From assembly GCA_964427415.1 (NCBI GenBank), contig CAYRUH010000014.1, positions 1 through 64,000 on the forward strand: 64,000 bases of DNA, written 5' to 3'. This document shows, one piece after another, positions 26,549 through 35,564 of the stretch (position 1 is its first letter; every line of letters starts with the position of its first letter). The notes beneath the pieces are model-generated. The model was given only the letters and a program-made list of their open reading frames with translations. It did no database searches and was not told the DNA's origin. The stretch is from Lentisalinibacter sp964427415. GTDB taxonomy: Bacteria; Pseudomonadota; Gammaproteobacteria; Steroidobacterales; Woeseiaceae. A program made the position numbers and the translations under genes.

Positions 26549-27424
26549 TCAGAAATACGCATCGGCGCTCTCGAGCAGCACCTCGGCGTCGCGCTGAGCC
26601 AGCGTGTTCGTGAGGGTATAACCGGGCACGACGGGATCGGCCTCGAGCACCTCTTTCAGCAGCCGGTCGTGCAGATCCCGCTCGTAGAGCAGGCGTGCGT
26701 AGCCCCGGGCGTACTCCACCTTCACGGACAGGTCCCTGCCGCCAGTGAGTTCGATGGCGCGCTCGAAATAGTTTCGTGCAAGTTCCGGTTCGCCGCCGAG
26801 AGACGGCGGGCGGAGTGTCGCAAGAATGCCGAGATAGGTATAGAGCTGCGCATGGTACTCGCCGTCGTCCAGCACGACCAGGCGCTCCAGTACCGCCTCC
26901 ATCCGGGGCAGCTCCGCCAGCGAGTTCCAGTCGTCGCTGTGCGCGCGTATATAGGCCAGCGAGGACAGTGCGTAGCTGTAGAGCGCATCGGCGTCTGCCG
27001 GCCTCAGTCCGGCCAGGGTCTGCTCGAAAGCGCCGTAGTCCTGCTGGTCCCAGGCGCAGGCCGGCCGGTACTCGAGGCACAGGGAGCGCTCGCCGTAGCT
27101 GCGGGCGCGCTCGGTCAGCCGCCGGGCGCGCTCCGGATCGTCGGCGAACACCGCGCCGTAGGAGGCATACAGCTCGGCGGCAGCCTGCAGCACGGCCGGG
27201 TCGTCGGGGTTGCCCTCCACCAGGCTGTCCAGCAGCAGCAGATACGCCGGCGCACCATCGCGCACCGTCTCCGGATCCGTCTGGTTCAGCACGGCGGAAC
27301 CCAGGTTATCGGCGAACCCCGACGCGGCGGAGGATATCAGCGAGGCACAGCCGGTCGAGACCAAGGCCGCCGCCATCAGGCCGACCAGGCCCGCGCGGCT
27401 CGTGTTGCGGGAGCATTCCGTCAT
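26549..27424 (-). CDS. tatT: TatT-like TPR lipoprotein of the TRAP system
   Basis: The 291-residue protein has a lipoprotein signal (LMAAALVSTGC) and then helical TPR-like repeats, with the TatT features (AAAELYASYG, ARRLTERARSYGERSLCLEY, LSSLAYIRAH). TatT from Treponema forms trimers bound to TatP binding proteins and has a ligand pore. Here it directly precedes dctP. ATG 27424 is chosen because it places the signal at the N-terminus; the open frame extends to 27466. Confidence 0.88.
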   Translation of the reverse strand: MTECSRNTSRAGLVGLMAAALVSTGCASLISSAASGFADNLGSAVLNQTDPETVRDGAPAYLLLLDSLVEGNPDDPAVLQAAAELYASYGAVFADDPERARRLTERARSYGERSLCLEYRPACAWDQQDYGAFEQTLAGLRPADADALYSYALSSLAYIRAHSDDWNSLAELPRMEAVLERLVVLDDGEYHAQLYTYLGILATLRPPSLGGEPELARNYFERAIELTGGRDLSVKVEYARGYARLLYERDLHDRLLKEVLEADPVVPGYTLTNTLAQRDAEVLLESADAYF

Positions 27425-27486
27425 GTCAGCTGTGACCCCGGCCGGCAGGCTTCGTTCCTCCGGCAAACGGGGTTACGGCATGGCCG

Positions 27487-27831
27487 TCAGATCTTCTCGC
27501 GGATCCTGGCGGCCTTGCCCGTGCGTCCGCGCAGATAGTAGAGCTTGGCGCGGCGCACGTCGCCCTTACGCTTCACGATGATGTCGCCGATCGAGGGGCT
27601 GTAAGTCTGGAAGACGCGCTCCACGCCCTCGCCATGGGACATCTTGCGCACGGTGAACGAGGAGTTCAGGCCACGGTTGCGCTTGGCGATCACCACGCCC
27701 TCGTAGGACTGGAGCCGCTCCCGGTCGCCTTCCTTGACGCGCACCTGCACGGCTACCGTGTCGCCCGGGGCGAACTCGGGAATCTCGCGCTGCATCTGTT
27801 CCTGCTCCAAAGCGTCGATGACCTTGCTCAT
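27487..27831 (-). CDS. rplS: 50S ribosomal protein L19
   Basis: A 114-residue L19 with the conserved core GDTVAVQVRVKEGDRERLQ-YEGVVIAKRNRG. It is the last gene of the rpsP-rimM-trmD-rplS operon. ATG 27831 gives the standard MSKVIDALE start. L19 sits at the 30S-50S interface. Confidence 0.98.
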   Translation of the reverse strand: MSKVIDALEQEQMQREIPEFAPGDTVAVQVRVKEGDRERLQSYEGVVIAKRNRGLNSSFTVRKMSHGEGVERVFQTYSPSIGDIIVKRKGDVRRAKLYYLRGRTGKAARIREKI

Positions 27832-27868
27832 GGCTTGTTCCTGCTGTCTCAGTCGAATGTTGAATGTC

Positions 27869-28627
27869 TTACCGTAGTCCGGCCAAGGCATCCTCTGCCT
27901 CGGCCTTGTATTCCTCGAGCAGCTCGCGCTCCTCGGCCGTCATCTGCCTGTCGCACAGCAGATCCGGCCGCCGCGCCCAGGTCCTGCCGAGCGACTGCTT
28001 CAGCCGCCAGCGGGCGATGGCCCGGTGGTCGCCCGAGGTGAGCACCGCCGGCACACGCCGGCCGTCCACGAGCTCCGGACGGGTGTAGTGCGGGCAGTCC
28101 AGCAGTCCCGTCTCGAACGACTCCTGCACCGCAGACTCCGCGTCGCCCAGTGCCCCCGGCAGCAACCGCACCGTGGCATCGATGACCGCCATCGCCGCGA
28201 CCTCGCCGCCGCTGAGGACGAAGTCCCCGACCGAGACCTCCTCGTCGACGCCGGCCTCGATCAGCCGTTCGTCGACGCCCTCGTAGCGTCCGGCCACCAG
28301 CACCAGCGCCGGCCGTGTCGCATACTGCCGCGCGAGGCCCTGGTCGAAGCGCCTGCCCTGGGGACTCAGGTACACCACCCGGGCCCCGTCTCCGGTCCGT
28401 CCACGAGCCGCGTCGACCGCGGCCGCGAGCGGGCCGAACTTCATTACCATGCCCGGGCCGCCGCCGTAGGGCCTGTCGTCCACCGTGCGGTGCACGTCCT
28501 CGGTGAAATCCCGGGGATTCACCGCGCCCAGCGATACCAGCCCGCCGTCCACAGCCCGACCGACCACGCCGAAGCGGCCGACGGTCAGGACCTCGTCAGG
28601 GAACAGGCTGACCACTTCGATATGCAC
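27869..28627 (-). CDS. trmD: tRNA (guanine-N1)-methyltransferase TrmD
   Basis: A 252-residue SPOUT-class enzyme that methylates G37 of tRNAs with SAM, guarding against +1 frameshifts. The SAM-binding trefoil knot is VLVAGRYEGVDERLIEAGVD followed by SVGDFVLSGGE. The N-terminus MHIEVVSLFPDE is canonical. It lies four bases after rimM. Confidence 0.98.
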   Translation of the reverse strand: MHIEVVSLFPDEVLTVGRFGVVGRAVDGGLVSLGAVNPRDFTEDVHRTVDDRPYGGGPGMVMKFGPLAAAVDAARGRTGDGARVVYLSPQGRRFDQGLARQYATRPALVLVAGRYEGVDERLIEAGVDEEVSVGDFVLSGGEVAAMAVIDATVRLLPGALGDAESAVQESFETGLLDCPHYTRPELVDGRRVPAVLTSGDHRAIARWRLKQSLGRTWARRPDLLCDRQMTAEERELLEEYKAEAEDALAGLR

Positions 28628-28631
28628 TGGG

Positions 28632-29168
28632 TCAGCTCCACTCCCAGTCGACGACGATGCAACCTTCGTTTAGGCGCACCAACTTCACGATCCGGTCGAC
28701 CACGAACGGGATCAGCAGATCTTCTCCCTCACCGCGCTCGACCACCATCACGTCGTGCGCGCCGGTCTCCAGCATCTGGCCGACCCGGCCCAGCCGCTCG
28801 CCGCGGCTGTCGCGCACGTCCAGGCCGATCAGATCGGCCCAGTAATACTCTCCTTCTCCTGGCTCCGGCAGGCTCGATCGCTCGACGGCGATCTCCGCCC
28901 CGACCCACTCCTCCGCCGTGTCACGGTCCTCGATGGACTCCAGCGCGGCGATGATCGTCCGTCCTTCGGCGCGTCCGTCCCGCACCCGCACCAGGCGTCG
29001 CTCCCGGCCCCTGCTCAGCCACCACCGCGGGTAGGCGAGTACGTTCTCACGGGGATTGGTGTAAGAGAACACCTTCACCCATCCCAGTATGCCGTAGACG
29101 CCGCTGATCTGACCGAGGGTTATCGGGGCGACCAGGTCGCCGGCGCCCGCCGGCTCGCGTCCTTCCAC
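28632..29168 (-). CDS. rimM: 16S rRNA processing protein RimM
   Basis: A 178-residue 30S maturation factor. The N-terminal RimM domain (LGQISGVYGILGWVKVFSYT) is followed by a PRC-barrel (EYYWADLIGLDVRD). It binds S19 and aids assembly of the 30S head. It is co-transcribed between rpsP and trmD. Confidence 0.97.
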   Translation of the reverse strand: MEGREPAGAGDLVAPITLGQISGVYGILGWVKVFSYTNPRENVLAYPRWWLSRGRERRLVRVRDGRAEGRTIIAALESIEDRDTAEEWVGAEIAVERSSLPEPGEGEYYWADLIGLDVRDSRGERLGRVGQMLETGAHDVMVVERGEGEDLLIPFVVDRIVKLVRLNEGCIVVDWEWS

Positions 29169-29191
29169 GGTCCCGCCTGGCGGGATGCGGC

Positions 29192-29449
29192 TCAGGCGCT
29201 GGCGGCGGTCTTGCGGGCCTGCTTCAGCAGTGCAGCCACCCGCTCGGACGGCCGGGCGCCCTGACCGATCCAGTGCTCGACACGGGCCACGTCCAGACGC
29301 AGGGACTCCTCTGTCTCCCTGGCATGGGGATCAAAGAAGCCGAGCCGCTCGATGTAGCGGCCGTCCCGCCGGTTGCGGCTGTCGGTCACGATGACGTGGT
29401 AGAAGGGCTTTTTCTTCGCCCCTCCCCTGGTTAACCGGATGCTCACCAT
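29192..29449 (-). CDS. rpsP: 30S ribosomal protein S16
   Basis: An 85-residue S16 starting MVSIRLTRGGAKKKPFYHVI, the family signature, and of normal length. It is the first gene of the rpsP operon, 155 bp after ffh. The upstream spacer is AT-rich relative to the surroundings, with a TTGAAC at 29521-29516 on the minus strand that may be part of the operon promoter; I see no clean -10 at standard spacing. Confidence 0.98.
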   Translation of the reverse strand: MVSIRLTRGGAKKKPFYHVIVTDSRNRRDGRYIERLGFFDPHARETEESLRLDVARVEHWIGQGARPSERVAALLKQARKTAASA

Positions 29450-29604
29450 GTACTAATGGACCTCGCCCATTCTCGAATCTGAAACCATTATTTGAAAACA
29501 ATAGACGCGGGCGCAGTTCAACCCTCGGCCCGGCGCCCGAGAAAACACGGTAGTTTACTGCAATGGAGGGAAAAGTGAAGAACTTTTAGGGCGTTCGCAC
29601 CTGA

Positions 29605-30966
29605 TCAGCGGCCCATGGGCGGCATCCCGCCGCCGGGCATGCCGCGCATCAGCTTCTTCATACCGCCCTTCGAGAAACGCTTCATCATCTTCTCCATCTG
29701 GGTGTACTGCTTCAGCAGCCGGTTCACGTCCTGCACCTGTACGCCGCTGCCCGCGGCAATACGCCGCTTGCGTGAGCCGTTGATGATCTTCGGAAAACGC
29801 CGCTCGCCAGGGGTCATGGAATTGATGATGGCGATCTGGCGGCGCAGCTGGCCGTCGTCGGCCTGTCCCTTCAGTGCCGCCGGGTTGATCCTGCCCATGC
29901 CCGGCAGCTTGTCAAGCAGGGACTCCAGCCCGCCCATCTCCAGCATCTGCTGGAATTGATCCCGCATGTCCGTCAGGGTGAAGCCCGTGCCCTTCGCGAT
30001 CTTGCCGGCGAGCTTCTCCGCCTTCCTGCGATCGATCTTCTGCTCGACCTCCTCCACAAGAGACAGCACGTCGCCCATGCCGAGGATGCGGGTGGCCATG
30101 CGCCCGGGGTGGAAGACCTCCAGCGCGTCCGTCTTCTCACCGACGCCCATGAAGCGGATGGGCTTGCCAGTGATCTCGCGCACCGACAGCGCCACGCCGC
30201 CGCGCGCGTCGCCGTCTGCCTTGGTGAGGATGGCGCCGGTGAGGGGCAGCGCCTCGGAGAAGGCCCGGGCCGCATTCACGGCATCCTGGCCCGCCATCGC
30301 ATCGATCACGAACAGGGTCTCGTGGGGCGAGGCCAGCTCGTGCACGGCACGGACCTCGCTCATCATCTCGTCGTCGACGTGCAGGCGCCCCGCCGTGTCG
30401 ACGATGAGCACGTCAGCAAAGCCGCGCCGGGCCTCCTCCAGCGCCCGCTGCGCGATGGCCGTGGGCGGCTCCGAGGCCTCGGACGGGATCCACTCGGCGC
30501 CCACCTCGCCCGCCAGACGCTCCAGCTGGAGGATGGCGGCCGGCCGATGCACGTCGACGCTCACCAGTGCGACGGACTTCTTCTCCTTCTCGATCAGGCG
30601 CCGGGCGAGCTTCGCCGCGGTGGTGGTCTTACCCGCGCCCTGCAGGCCGGCCAGCAGGATGACCACCGGCGGCTGCGCACGCAGGTCCAGCGCTTCGGTC
30701 TCCCCGCCCAGCACTCGCTCCAGCTCGCCCTGGATGATCTTGACGAAGGCCTGGCCGGGGGTGAGGCTGCGTGAGACTTCCTCGCCCAGCGCGCGCTCGC
30801 GCACCCGGCCAACGAAGTCTTTGACCACCGGCAGGGCCACGTCGGCCTCGAGCAGGGCCATACGCACCTGTCGCAGGGTCTCCCTGATGTTTTCTTCGGT
30901 GATGCGGCCCTTGCCCGTGAGGGATTTCGCCGCACCACTCAGTCGGTCGCTGAGATTATCGAACAT
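29605..30966 (-). CDS. ffh: signal recognition particle protein Ffh
   Basis: A 453-residue SRP54 GTPase that targets nascent membrane proteins. The N domain is followed by the G domain (GLQGAGKTTTAAKLA, DTAGRLHVD, TKADGDARGG) and a Met-rich M domain ending MRGMPGGGMPPMGR, which binds 4.5S RNA and signal sequences. It is the standard neighbour of rpsP and ypjD. Confidence 0.98.
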   Translation of the reverse strand: MFDNLSDRLSGAAKSLTGKGRITEENIRETLRQVRMALLEADVALPVVKDFVGRVRERALGEEVSRSLTPGQAFVKIIQGELERVLGGETEALDLRAQPPVVILLAGLQGAGKTTTAAKLARRLIEKEKKSVALVSVDVHRPAAILQLERLAGEVGAEWIPSEASEPPTAIAQRALEEARRGFADVLIVDTAGRLHVDDEMMSEVRAVHELASPHETLFVIDAMAGQDAVNAARAFSEALPLTGAILTKADGDARGGVALSVREITGKPIRFMGVGEKTDALEVFHPGRMATRILGMGDVLSLVEEVEQKIDRRKAEKLAGKIAKGTGFTLTDMRDQFQQMLEMGGLESLLDKLPGMGRINPAALKGQADDGQLRRQIAIINSMTPGERRFPKIINGSRKRRIAAGSGVQVQDVNRLLKQYTQMEKMMKRFSKGGMKKLMRGMPGGGMPPMGR

Positions 30967-31065
30967 ACTGCCGTCGCCCGCGGGCGTGAGTGATCCGAGG
31001 CCGTGACGGCCTTTGACAGCGGCTTATTCTAGCGGTTCGGCGGCCGGCCGGAAAACAACCGCCGC

Positions 31066-31833
31066 TCAGATGTCGAGCACGGCGCCCCGGGACAGCATTT
31101 CGACCCGGCGCCGGGGCAGCGCCTCCTTGACCTGGTGCAGGATCACCTCTTCCTCGCCCGGTTTCATCGCCGTGAGCCAGATGTCCGGCGTGTGCCGGAG
31201 CCGGGAGATGTCCTGTGCCATCGTGCTGGGCGTGTAGTGGCCCGACTCCCGCGCCAGATTTTCCTGAGCGTTGGGGAAGGAGACTTCGATGATCAGCGCG
31301 CGGAGTTCCGGCAGAGAGTTCAGTATCGGCCACAGGGTACGATTGGTACCGGTATCGCCGCTTACTGCGAAGCCCTTGCCGGCGCCGTTGATGGTGTAGC
31401 CCTGGGCCGGGACGCTGTGGGCCACGTCCACCGCGGTGAACTCCCGGTCCCCGATGCTCACCGTGTCCCCCGGATTGCAGATGCGATAGCGCAGCACGGG
31501 ATCATCGGGCGTCGGCAGTACCGAGAAGTCCGGCCAGATGACCCAGTTGAACAGATGCGTCTGCACCGCCTCCAGGGTCTCGCGCCGGCCGTGCACGGTG
31601 ATCTGCTCGCCGTCACGGCTGTCGAACACACTGTCGAGGAACAGCGGCAGCCCCGCAATATGGTCGAGGTGGGAGTGCGTGAGGAAGACGTGGCGGATGC
31701 GCGCGAGTTCGTCGAGCTGCAGATCGCCGACGCCGGTGCCCGCGTCCAGGAGCACGTCGTCATCGATCAGCATCGAGGAGGTGCGCGTCCCCGCGCCTAT
31801 CCCTCCGCTGCATCCCATGATCCTGATCCGCAT
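31066..31833 (-). CDS. metallo-beta-lactamase-fold hydrolase, class II cAMP phosphodiesterase-like
   Basis: The 255-residue protein has the metal motif THSHLDHIAGLPL (His53, His55, Asp57, His58), which is characteristic of class II cyclic nucleotide phosphodiesterases, and further ligands in DVAHS and SGDTG. No signal peptide is seen, so it is cytoplasmic. Its substrate could be a cyclic nucleotide or another phosphodiester; activity cannot be fixed from sequence. It lies between ffh and ypjD, a slot usually empty in E. coli. Confidence 0.8.
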   Translation of the reverse strand: MRIRIMGCSGGIGAGTRTSSMLIDDDVLLDAGTGVGDLQLDELARIRHVFLTHSHLDHIAGLPLFLDSVFDSRDGEQITVHGRRETLEAVQTHLFNWVIWPDFSVLPTPDDPVLRYRICNPGDTVSIGDREFTAVDVAHSVPAQGYTINGAGKGFAVSGDTGTNRTLWPILNSLPELRALIIEVSFPNAQENLARESGHYTPSTMAQDISRLRHTPDIWLTAMKPGEEEVILHQVKEALPRRRVEMLSRGAVLDI

Positions 31834-31984
31834 AGGCTTTCGGCCTGCTCCGGTCTCTGCTCGAGGCTCGCCCGTCGCTGGCCGGCTGCGCGCCCGTGCG
31901 TCGGGATGACAGGGTTCTAAACAGGGACACCATGTGCGATGATTTCGAGGCTTCTAAACCTATTCGACGCCTCCCAGGGTTTCC

Positions 31985-32791
31985 GTGTTTCAAATCACAA
32001 TTCTCGCCTTGTACGCCGGTGCAGGCTGCCTGCTGGCGGCCGGTCAGATGCCGAAATACGAGCATCGACAAGAGGTCCTTTTCTGGGGCTCCCTGCCGTT
32101 GGCACTGGCGGGGCTGCTGGCCCACGAACAGCTGCTGGCACACGAAATCATGGCCGGTGACGCGCTGCGGCTGAGCGTGTTCAGCATGACGTCGCTGGCC
32201 GGCTGGCAGGTCGCCATACTGGCCACGCTGGCCGCGCTCAGGGAGCGGCTGCGGGGGCTGTCGGCGATGCTGTTCCTGGTCGCGGGCGTGGCGGCCCTGG
32301 GCACGGGTCTCAGCGACAAGGCCAACGTCACTGCCAGCCTGACCTGGCAGCTGCGCACCCACGTCATGCTGTCAATGTTCGCCTACAGCCTGCTCGCGGT
32401 GGGTGCGGTGCTCGCGTTCGCCGCCCTGCACCAGGATCGCCTGCTGCGCAAGGCGAAGATGGGACTCTACACCCGGCTGATGCCGCCGCTGGAGACCATG
32501 GACTCGCTGCTCTACGGCGTGGCCACGGCCGGTTTCCTCTGCCTGCTCCTTGCGGTTTTCAGCGGCCTGGTGCGTGTCGAGAACCTGTTTGCCCAGCACC
32601 TCGCGCACAAGAGCGCGCTCTCGTTTATCGCGCTGGGCCTGTTCGGCTTGCTGCTGATCGGGCGCCAGCTCGCCGGCTGGCGCGGCCGGCGCGCCATCTA
32701 TCTCTACCTCGGTGGCTTCTTCACGCTCGTGCTGGCGTACTACGGCAGCAAGATCGTTCTCGAGTACATCCTGCACCGGCCCTGGGGCTGA
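31985..32791 (+). CDS. YpjD/CcsA-like inner membrane protein
   Basis: A 268-residue polytopic membrane protein (about eight hydrophobic segments) of the CcsA/CcmF-related cytochrome-assembly family. It corresponds to YpjD, found next to ffh in E. coli. I do not see the WWD haem-handling motif (WGxxWxWD) of true CcsA, so a direct role in cytochrome c maturation is doubtful; its E. coli neighbourhood links it to CorB function. It starts with GTG at 31985. Confidence 0.85.
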   Translation: MFQITILALYAGAGCLLAAGQMPKYEHRQEVLFWGSLPLALAGLLAHEQLLAHEIMAGDALRLSVFSMTSLAGWQVAILATLAALRERLRGLSAMLFLVAGVAALGTGLSDKANVTASLTWQLRTHVMLSMFAYSLLAVGAVLAFAALHQDRLLRKAKMGLYTRLMPPLETMDSLLYGVATAGFLCLLLAVFSGLVRVENLFAQHLAHKSALSFIALGLFGLLLIGRQLAGWRGRRAIYLYLGGFFTLVLAYYGSKIVLEYILHRPWG

Positions 32792-32932
32792 AGCCGGCTC
32801 CCCGCCGCGAGGCGCCGGCGCGCAGCGAGGCGGCGACCCGCGCGCTTGACAGCGGCGCTGCCGTGTTGGTCAACTGGTCGCTACAACGTTGAAAGGAGAC
32901 GGGGTGCCCCCTCTTTGACCGAAGACCAACCT

Positions 32933-34201
32933 ATGGGCCTCCTGTTCGGCCTGCTCGGGCTGTTGCTGATACTGTCGGCATTCTTCTCGAGCACCGAGAC
33001 GGCTCTCATGAGCCTGAACCGCTATCGCCTGCGACATCGTGCCCGCTCCGGCCACCGGGGTGCACGGCTCGCCGAGTCGTTGCTGTGCCGGCCGGACCGC
33101 CTGATCGGCCTGATCCTGCTCGGTAATAATCTGGTCAACATCTCGGCGGCCTCGCTGGTGACCCTGATCTCTTTGCGTCTCGGCGGCGAGGCGGCCATCG
33201 CCATCGGTACCGGCCTGCTGACGCTGGTGATCCTGATCTTCGCGGAAGTGGCACCGAAGACCCTGGCCGCCCTGCACCCGGAACGCGTGGCGCTGCCCGC
33301 AGCCTATATCTATTACCCATTGTTGCGTGTGCTGTACCCGTTCGTCTGGCTCACCAACCTGCTGGCCAACGCGGTATTGCGGTTGTTCGGCGTCCGCCAC
33401 GACGACGTCCAGTCCCATTCGCTCAGCAGCGAGGAGCTGCGCACCGTGGTCAACGAGGCCGGCGCCATGATCTCGCGGCGCTACCGGCGCATGCTCACCA
33501 GCATCCTGGACCTCGAAAAAGTGACCGTCGACGACATCATGGTGCCTCACAATGAGATCATCGCCATCAATCTGGAGGATCCGATGGTGCAGATACTCGA
33601 CCAGATTCAGGCCAGCCAGCACACCCGCCTGCCGGCCTACCGGGACAGCATCGACAACGTGGTGGGCATCCTGCACATACGGCGGCTCGTCACGGCTCTG
33701 CGCAGGACCAATCTCACCCGCGACACGCTCGTGGAGGCGCTGCAGGAGCCCTATTACGTGCCGGAGGGCACGCCGCTCAGCACCCAGCTGGTCCAGTTCC
33801 AACAACGCAAGCGCCGCCTCGCGCTGGTGGTGGACGAGTACGGCGACATCCAGGGCATGGTGACGCTGGAAGACATCCTGCAGGAGATCGTGGGCGAGTT
33901 TCGCACGGTGCCGTCGGACCAGCATCCGGATCTGCAGCCGGACGGCGCGGGCGGCTGGATCGTCGACGGCAGCGCGAACGTGCGCGAGCTGAACCGGCTG
34001 CTGGGCTGGCAGCTGCCCACGGACGGACCGAAGACCTTGAACGGACACATCCTCGAGACGCTGGAGACCATCCCGGAGCCCGGCACCCTGCTGGAACTGA
34101 ACGACTATCCTGTCGAGATCCTGGCGACCAGCGAGAACATGGTGCGTTCGGCGCGCATCCGCGATCGGGAGCCGCCCCGGCTCGCCGCCGGCGCGGAATA
34201 A
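32933..34201 (+). CDS. corB: HlyC/CorC-family magnesium/cobalt transporter, CorB-like
   Basis: A 422-residue protein. Residues 1-190 form the DUF21 (CNNM) membrane domain (FFSSTETALMSLNRYRLRHR, ILLGNNLVNI). Two CBS domains follow (IMVPHNEIIAINLED; LVVDEYGDIQGMVTLED), then a CorC_HlyC domain. Such proteins take part in Mg2+/Co2+ efflux. I chose ATG 32933; a TTG six codons upstream (32915) would align better with the E. coli N-terminus. A TTGACA at 32846-32851 may be a -35, but its -10 is weak. It converges with radA, leaving four bases between stops. Confidence 0.9.
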   Translation: MGLLFGLLGLLLILSAFFSSTETALMSLNRYRLRHRARSGHRGARLAESLLCRPDRLIGLILLGNNLVNISAASLVTLISLRLGGEAAIAIGTGLLTLVILIFAEVAPKTLAALHPERVALPAAYIYYPLLRVLYPFVWLTNLLANAVLRLFGVRHDDVQSHSLSSEELRTVVNEAGAMISRRYRRMLTSILDLEKVTVDDIMVPHNEIIAINLEDPMVQILDQIQASQHTRLPAYRDSIDNVVGILHIRRLVTALRRTNLTRDTLVEALQEPYYVPEGTPLSTQLVQFQQRKRRLALVVDEYGDIQGMVTLEDILQEIVGEFRTVPSDQHPDLQPDGAGGWIVDGSANVRELNRLLGWQLPTDGPKTLNGHILETLETIPEPGTLLELNDYPVEILATSENMVRSARIRDREPPRLAAGAE

Positions 34202-34205
34202 ATTG

Positions 34206-35564
34206 TCAGCCGAAGGCCGCGTCCAGGGCCTCGGACAGCCGCGACACGGGTATCGCCTCCATGCTCTCCAGGGCCCGGCGGGGCGCGTTTGCCTTCGGCA
34301 CGATCGCTCGCCTGAATCCCTGCTTCGCCGCCTCCGCGAGCCGCTCCTCGCCGTAGCGCACGGGACGTACCTCGCCGGCCAGGCCGATCTCGCCGAAGCT
34401 GACGGTGCGCCGGTCGAGCACCCGGTCTCTCAGACTGGACACCACGGCCAGCAGTGTCGGCAAGTCCGCCGCGGTCTCGGCAATGCGGATGCCGCCGACC
34501 ACGTTGACGAACACGTCGTCTCCGGCCAGAGACAACCCGCCGTGACGCTGCAGCACGGCGAGCAGCAGGTTAAGCCGGTTCTGGTCCTGACCCTGGGATA
34601 ACCGGCGGGGATAGCCCCCCGCGCTCTCCGTGACCAGCGCCTGCACCTCCACCAGCATGGGCCGGCTGCCCTCCCAGGCCACGGTCACCACACCACCGGC
34701 CGTCTCCGCCGTATCCCGGGAGAGGAATATCGCGGACGGATTCTTGACCTCGCGGAAGCCGTCGGCGCCCATGGCGAACATGCCGATCTCGTTGACCGCC
34801 CCGAAACGGTTCTTCACAGCCCGCACCATGCTGAAGCGACTGGCCGGATCGCTCTCGAAATAGAGCACGGTGTCCACCATGTGCTCGACCACCCGGGGCC
34901 CGGCGATAGCACCCTCTTTGGTCACATGGCCGACGATGAACACGGCGACGTCGCGCTCCTTGGCCAGGCGCACCAGGCGTGCGACGCATTCCCGCAACTG
35001 GCTGACGCTGCCCGCCGCCGAGTCCAGGCCGTCCGCCGTCATCGTCTGCATGGAATCGACGATCAGCACGGACGCCCGGGACCGGGCTATCGCATCCAGC
35101 ATCACGTCCAGGCGGGTCTCGGCCAGCAGATGCAGATCGCTGTCGGAAACACCCAGCCGCCGGGCCCGCTGGGCGACCTGCCGCAGACTCTCCTCGCCGC
35201 TCACGTAGAGCACCGGCAGTGAACCCCTCAACCGCGCCGCCACCTGCAGCAGCAGCGTCGACTTGCCGACGCCCGGATCGCCGCCGAGGAGTATGACGGC
35301 GCCCGGCACCAGGCCGCCGCCCAGTACCCGGTCGAATTCGCCGAACCCGGTCGTGGTGCGTTCGCGCTCTTCGGCGCCGGCCTCCGCGAGCGTGGCGAGT
35401 GCCGCCAGCCCGTCACCGGCACCGGACGCCGCGGCGCCGGTACCCGGCGCGATGCGCACCTCGCTCAGCGTGTTCCAGGCGCCGCAGTCCGCACACTGGC
35501 CCTGCCACTTGACGCTGCGGGCACCGCATGAGGAGCAGACATAGGCGGTCCGTGTCTTTGCCAT
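34206..35564 (-). CDS. radA: DNA repair protein RadA
   Basis: A 452-residue RecA-like helicase that drives branch migration during recombination. The N-terminal zinc finger (CSSCGARSVKWQGQCADCG) is followed by Walker A GGDPGVGKSTLLLQ, the RadA-specific KNRFG motif (VKNRFGAVNE) and a C-terminal Lon-like domain (GGIRIAETAADLPTLLAV). I chose ATG 35564 (MAKTRTAYVCSSCG); the frame remains open to 35894, but that part is not conserved protein. Confidence 0.97.
   Translation of the reverse strand: MAKTRTAYVCSSCGARSVKWQGQCADCGAWNTLSEVRIAPGTGAAASGAGDGLAALATLAEAGAEERERTTTGFGEFDRVLGGGLVPGAVILLGGDPGVGKSTLLLQVAARLRGSLPVLYVSGEESLRQVAQRARRLGVSDSDLHLLAETRLDVMLDAIARSRASVLIVDSMQTMTADGLDSAAGSVSQLRECVARLVRLAKERDVAVFIVGHVTKEGAIAGPRVVEHMVDTVLYFESDPASRFSMVRAVKNRFGAVNEIGMFAMGADGFREVKNPSAIFLSRDTAETAGGVVTVAWEGSRPMLVEVQALVTESAGGYPRRLSQGQDQNRLNLLLAVLQRHGGLSLAGDDVFVNVVGGIRIAETAADLPTLLAVVSSLRDRVLDRRTVSFGEIGLAGEVRPVRYGEERLAEAAKQGFRRAIVPKANAPRRALESMEAIPVSRLSEALDAAFG

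Noticed and set aside
29560..29604. AAAAGT/ACTTTT hairpin as terminator after ffh
   Set aside because: Only six AT pairs and no T-run; insufficient for an intrinsic terminator.
31012..31034. TTGACA with 17-bp spacing on the plus strand
   Set aside because: The matching -10 position reads TTCGGC and there is no plus-strand gene for 950 bp.
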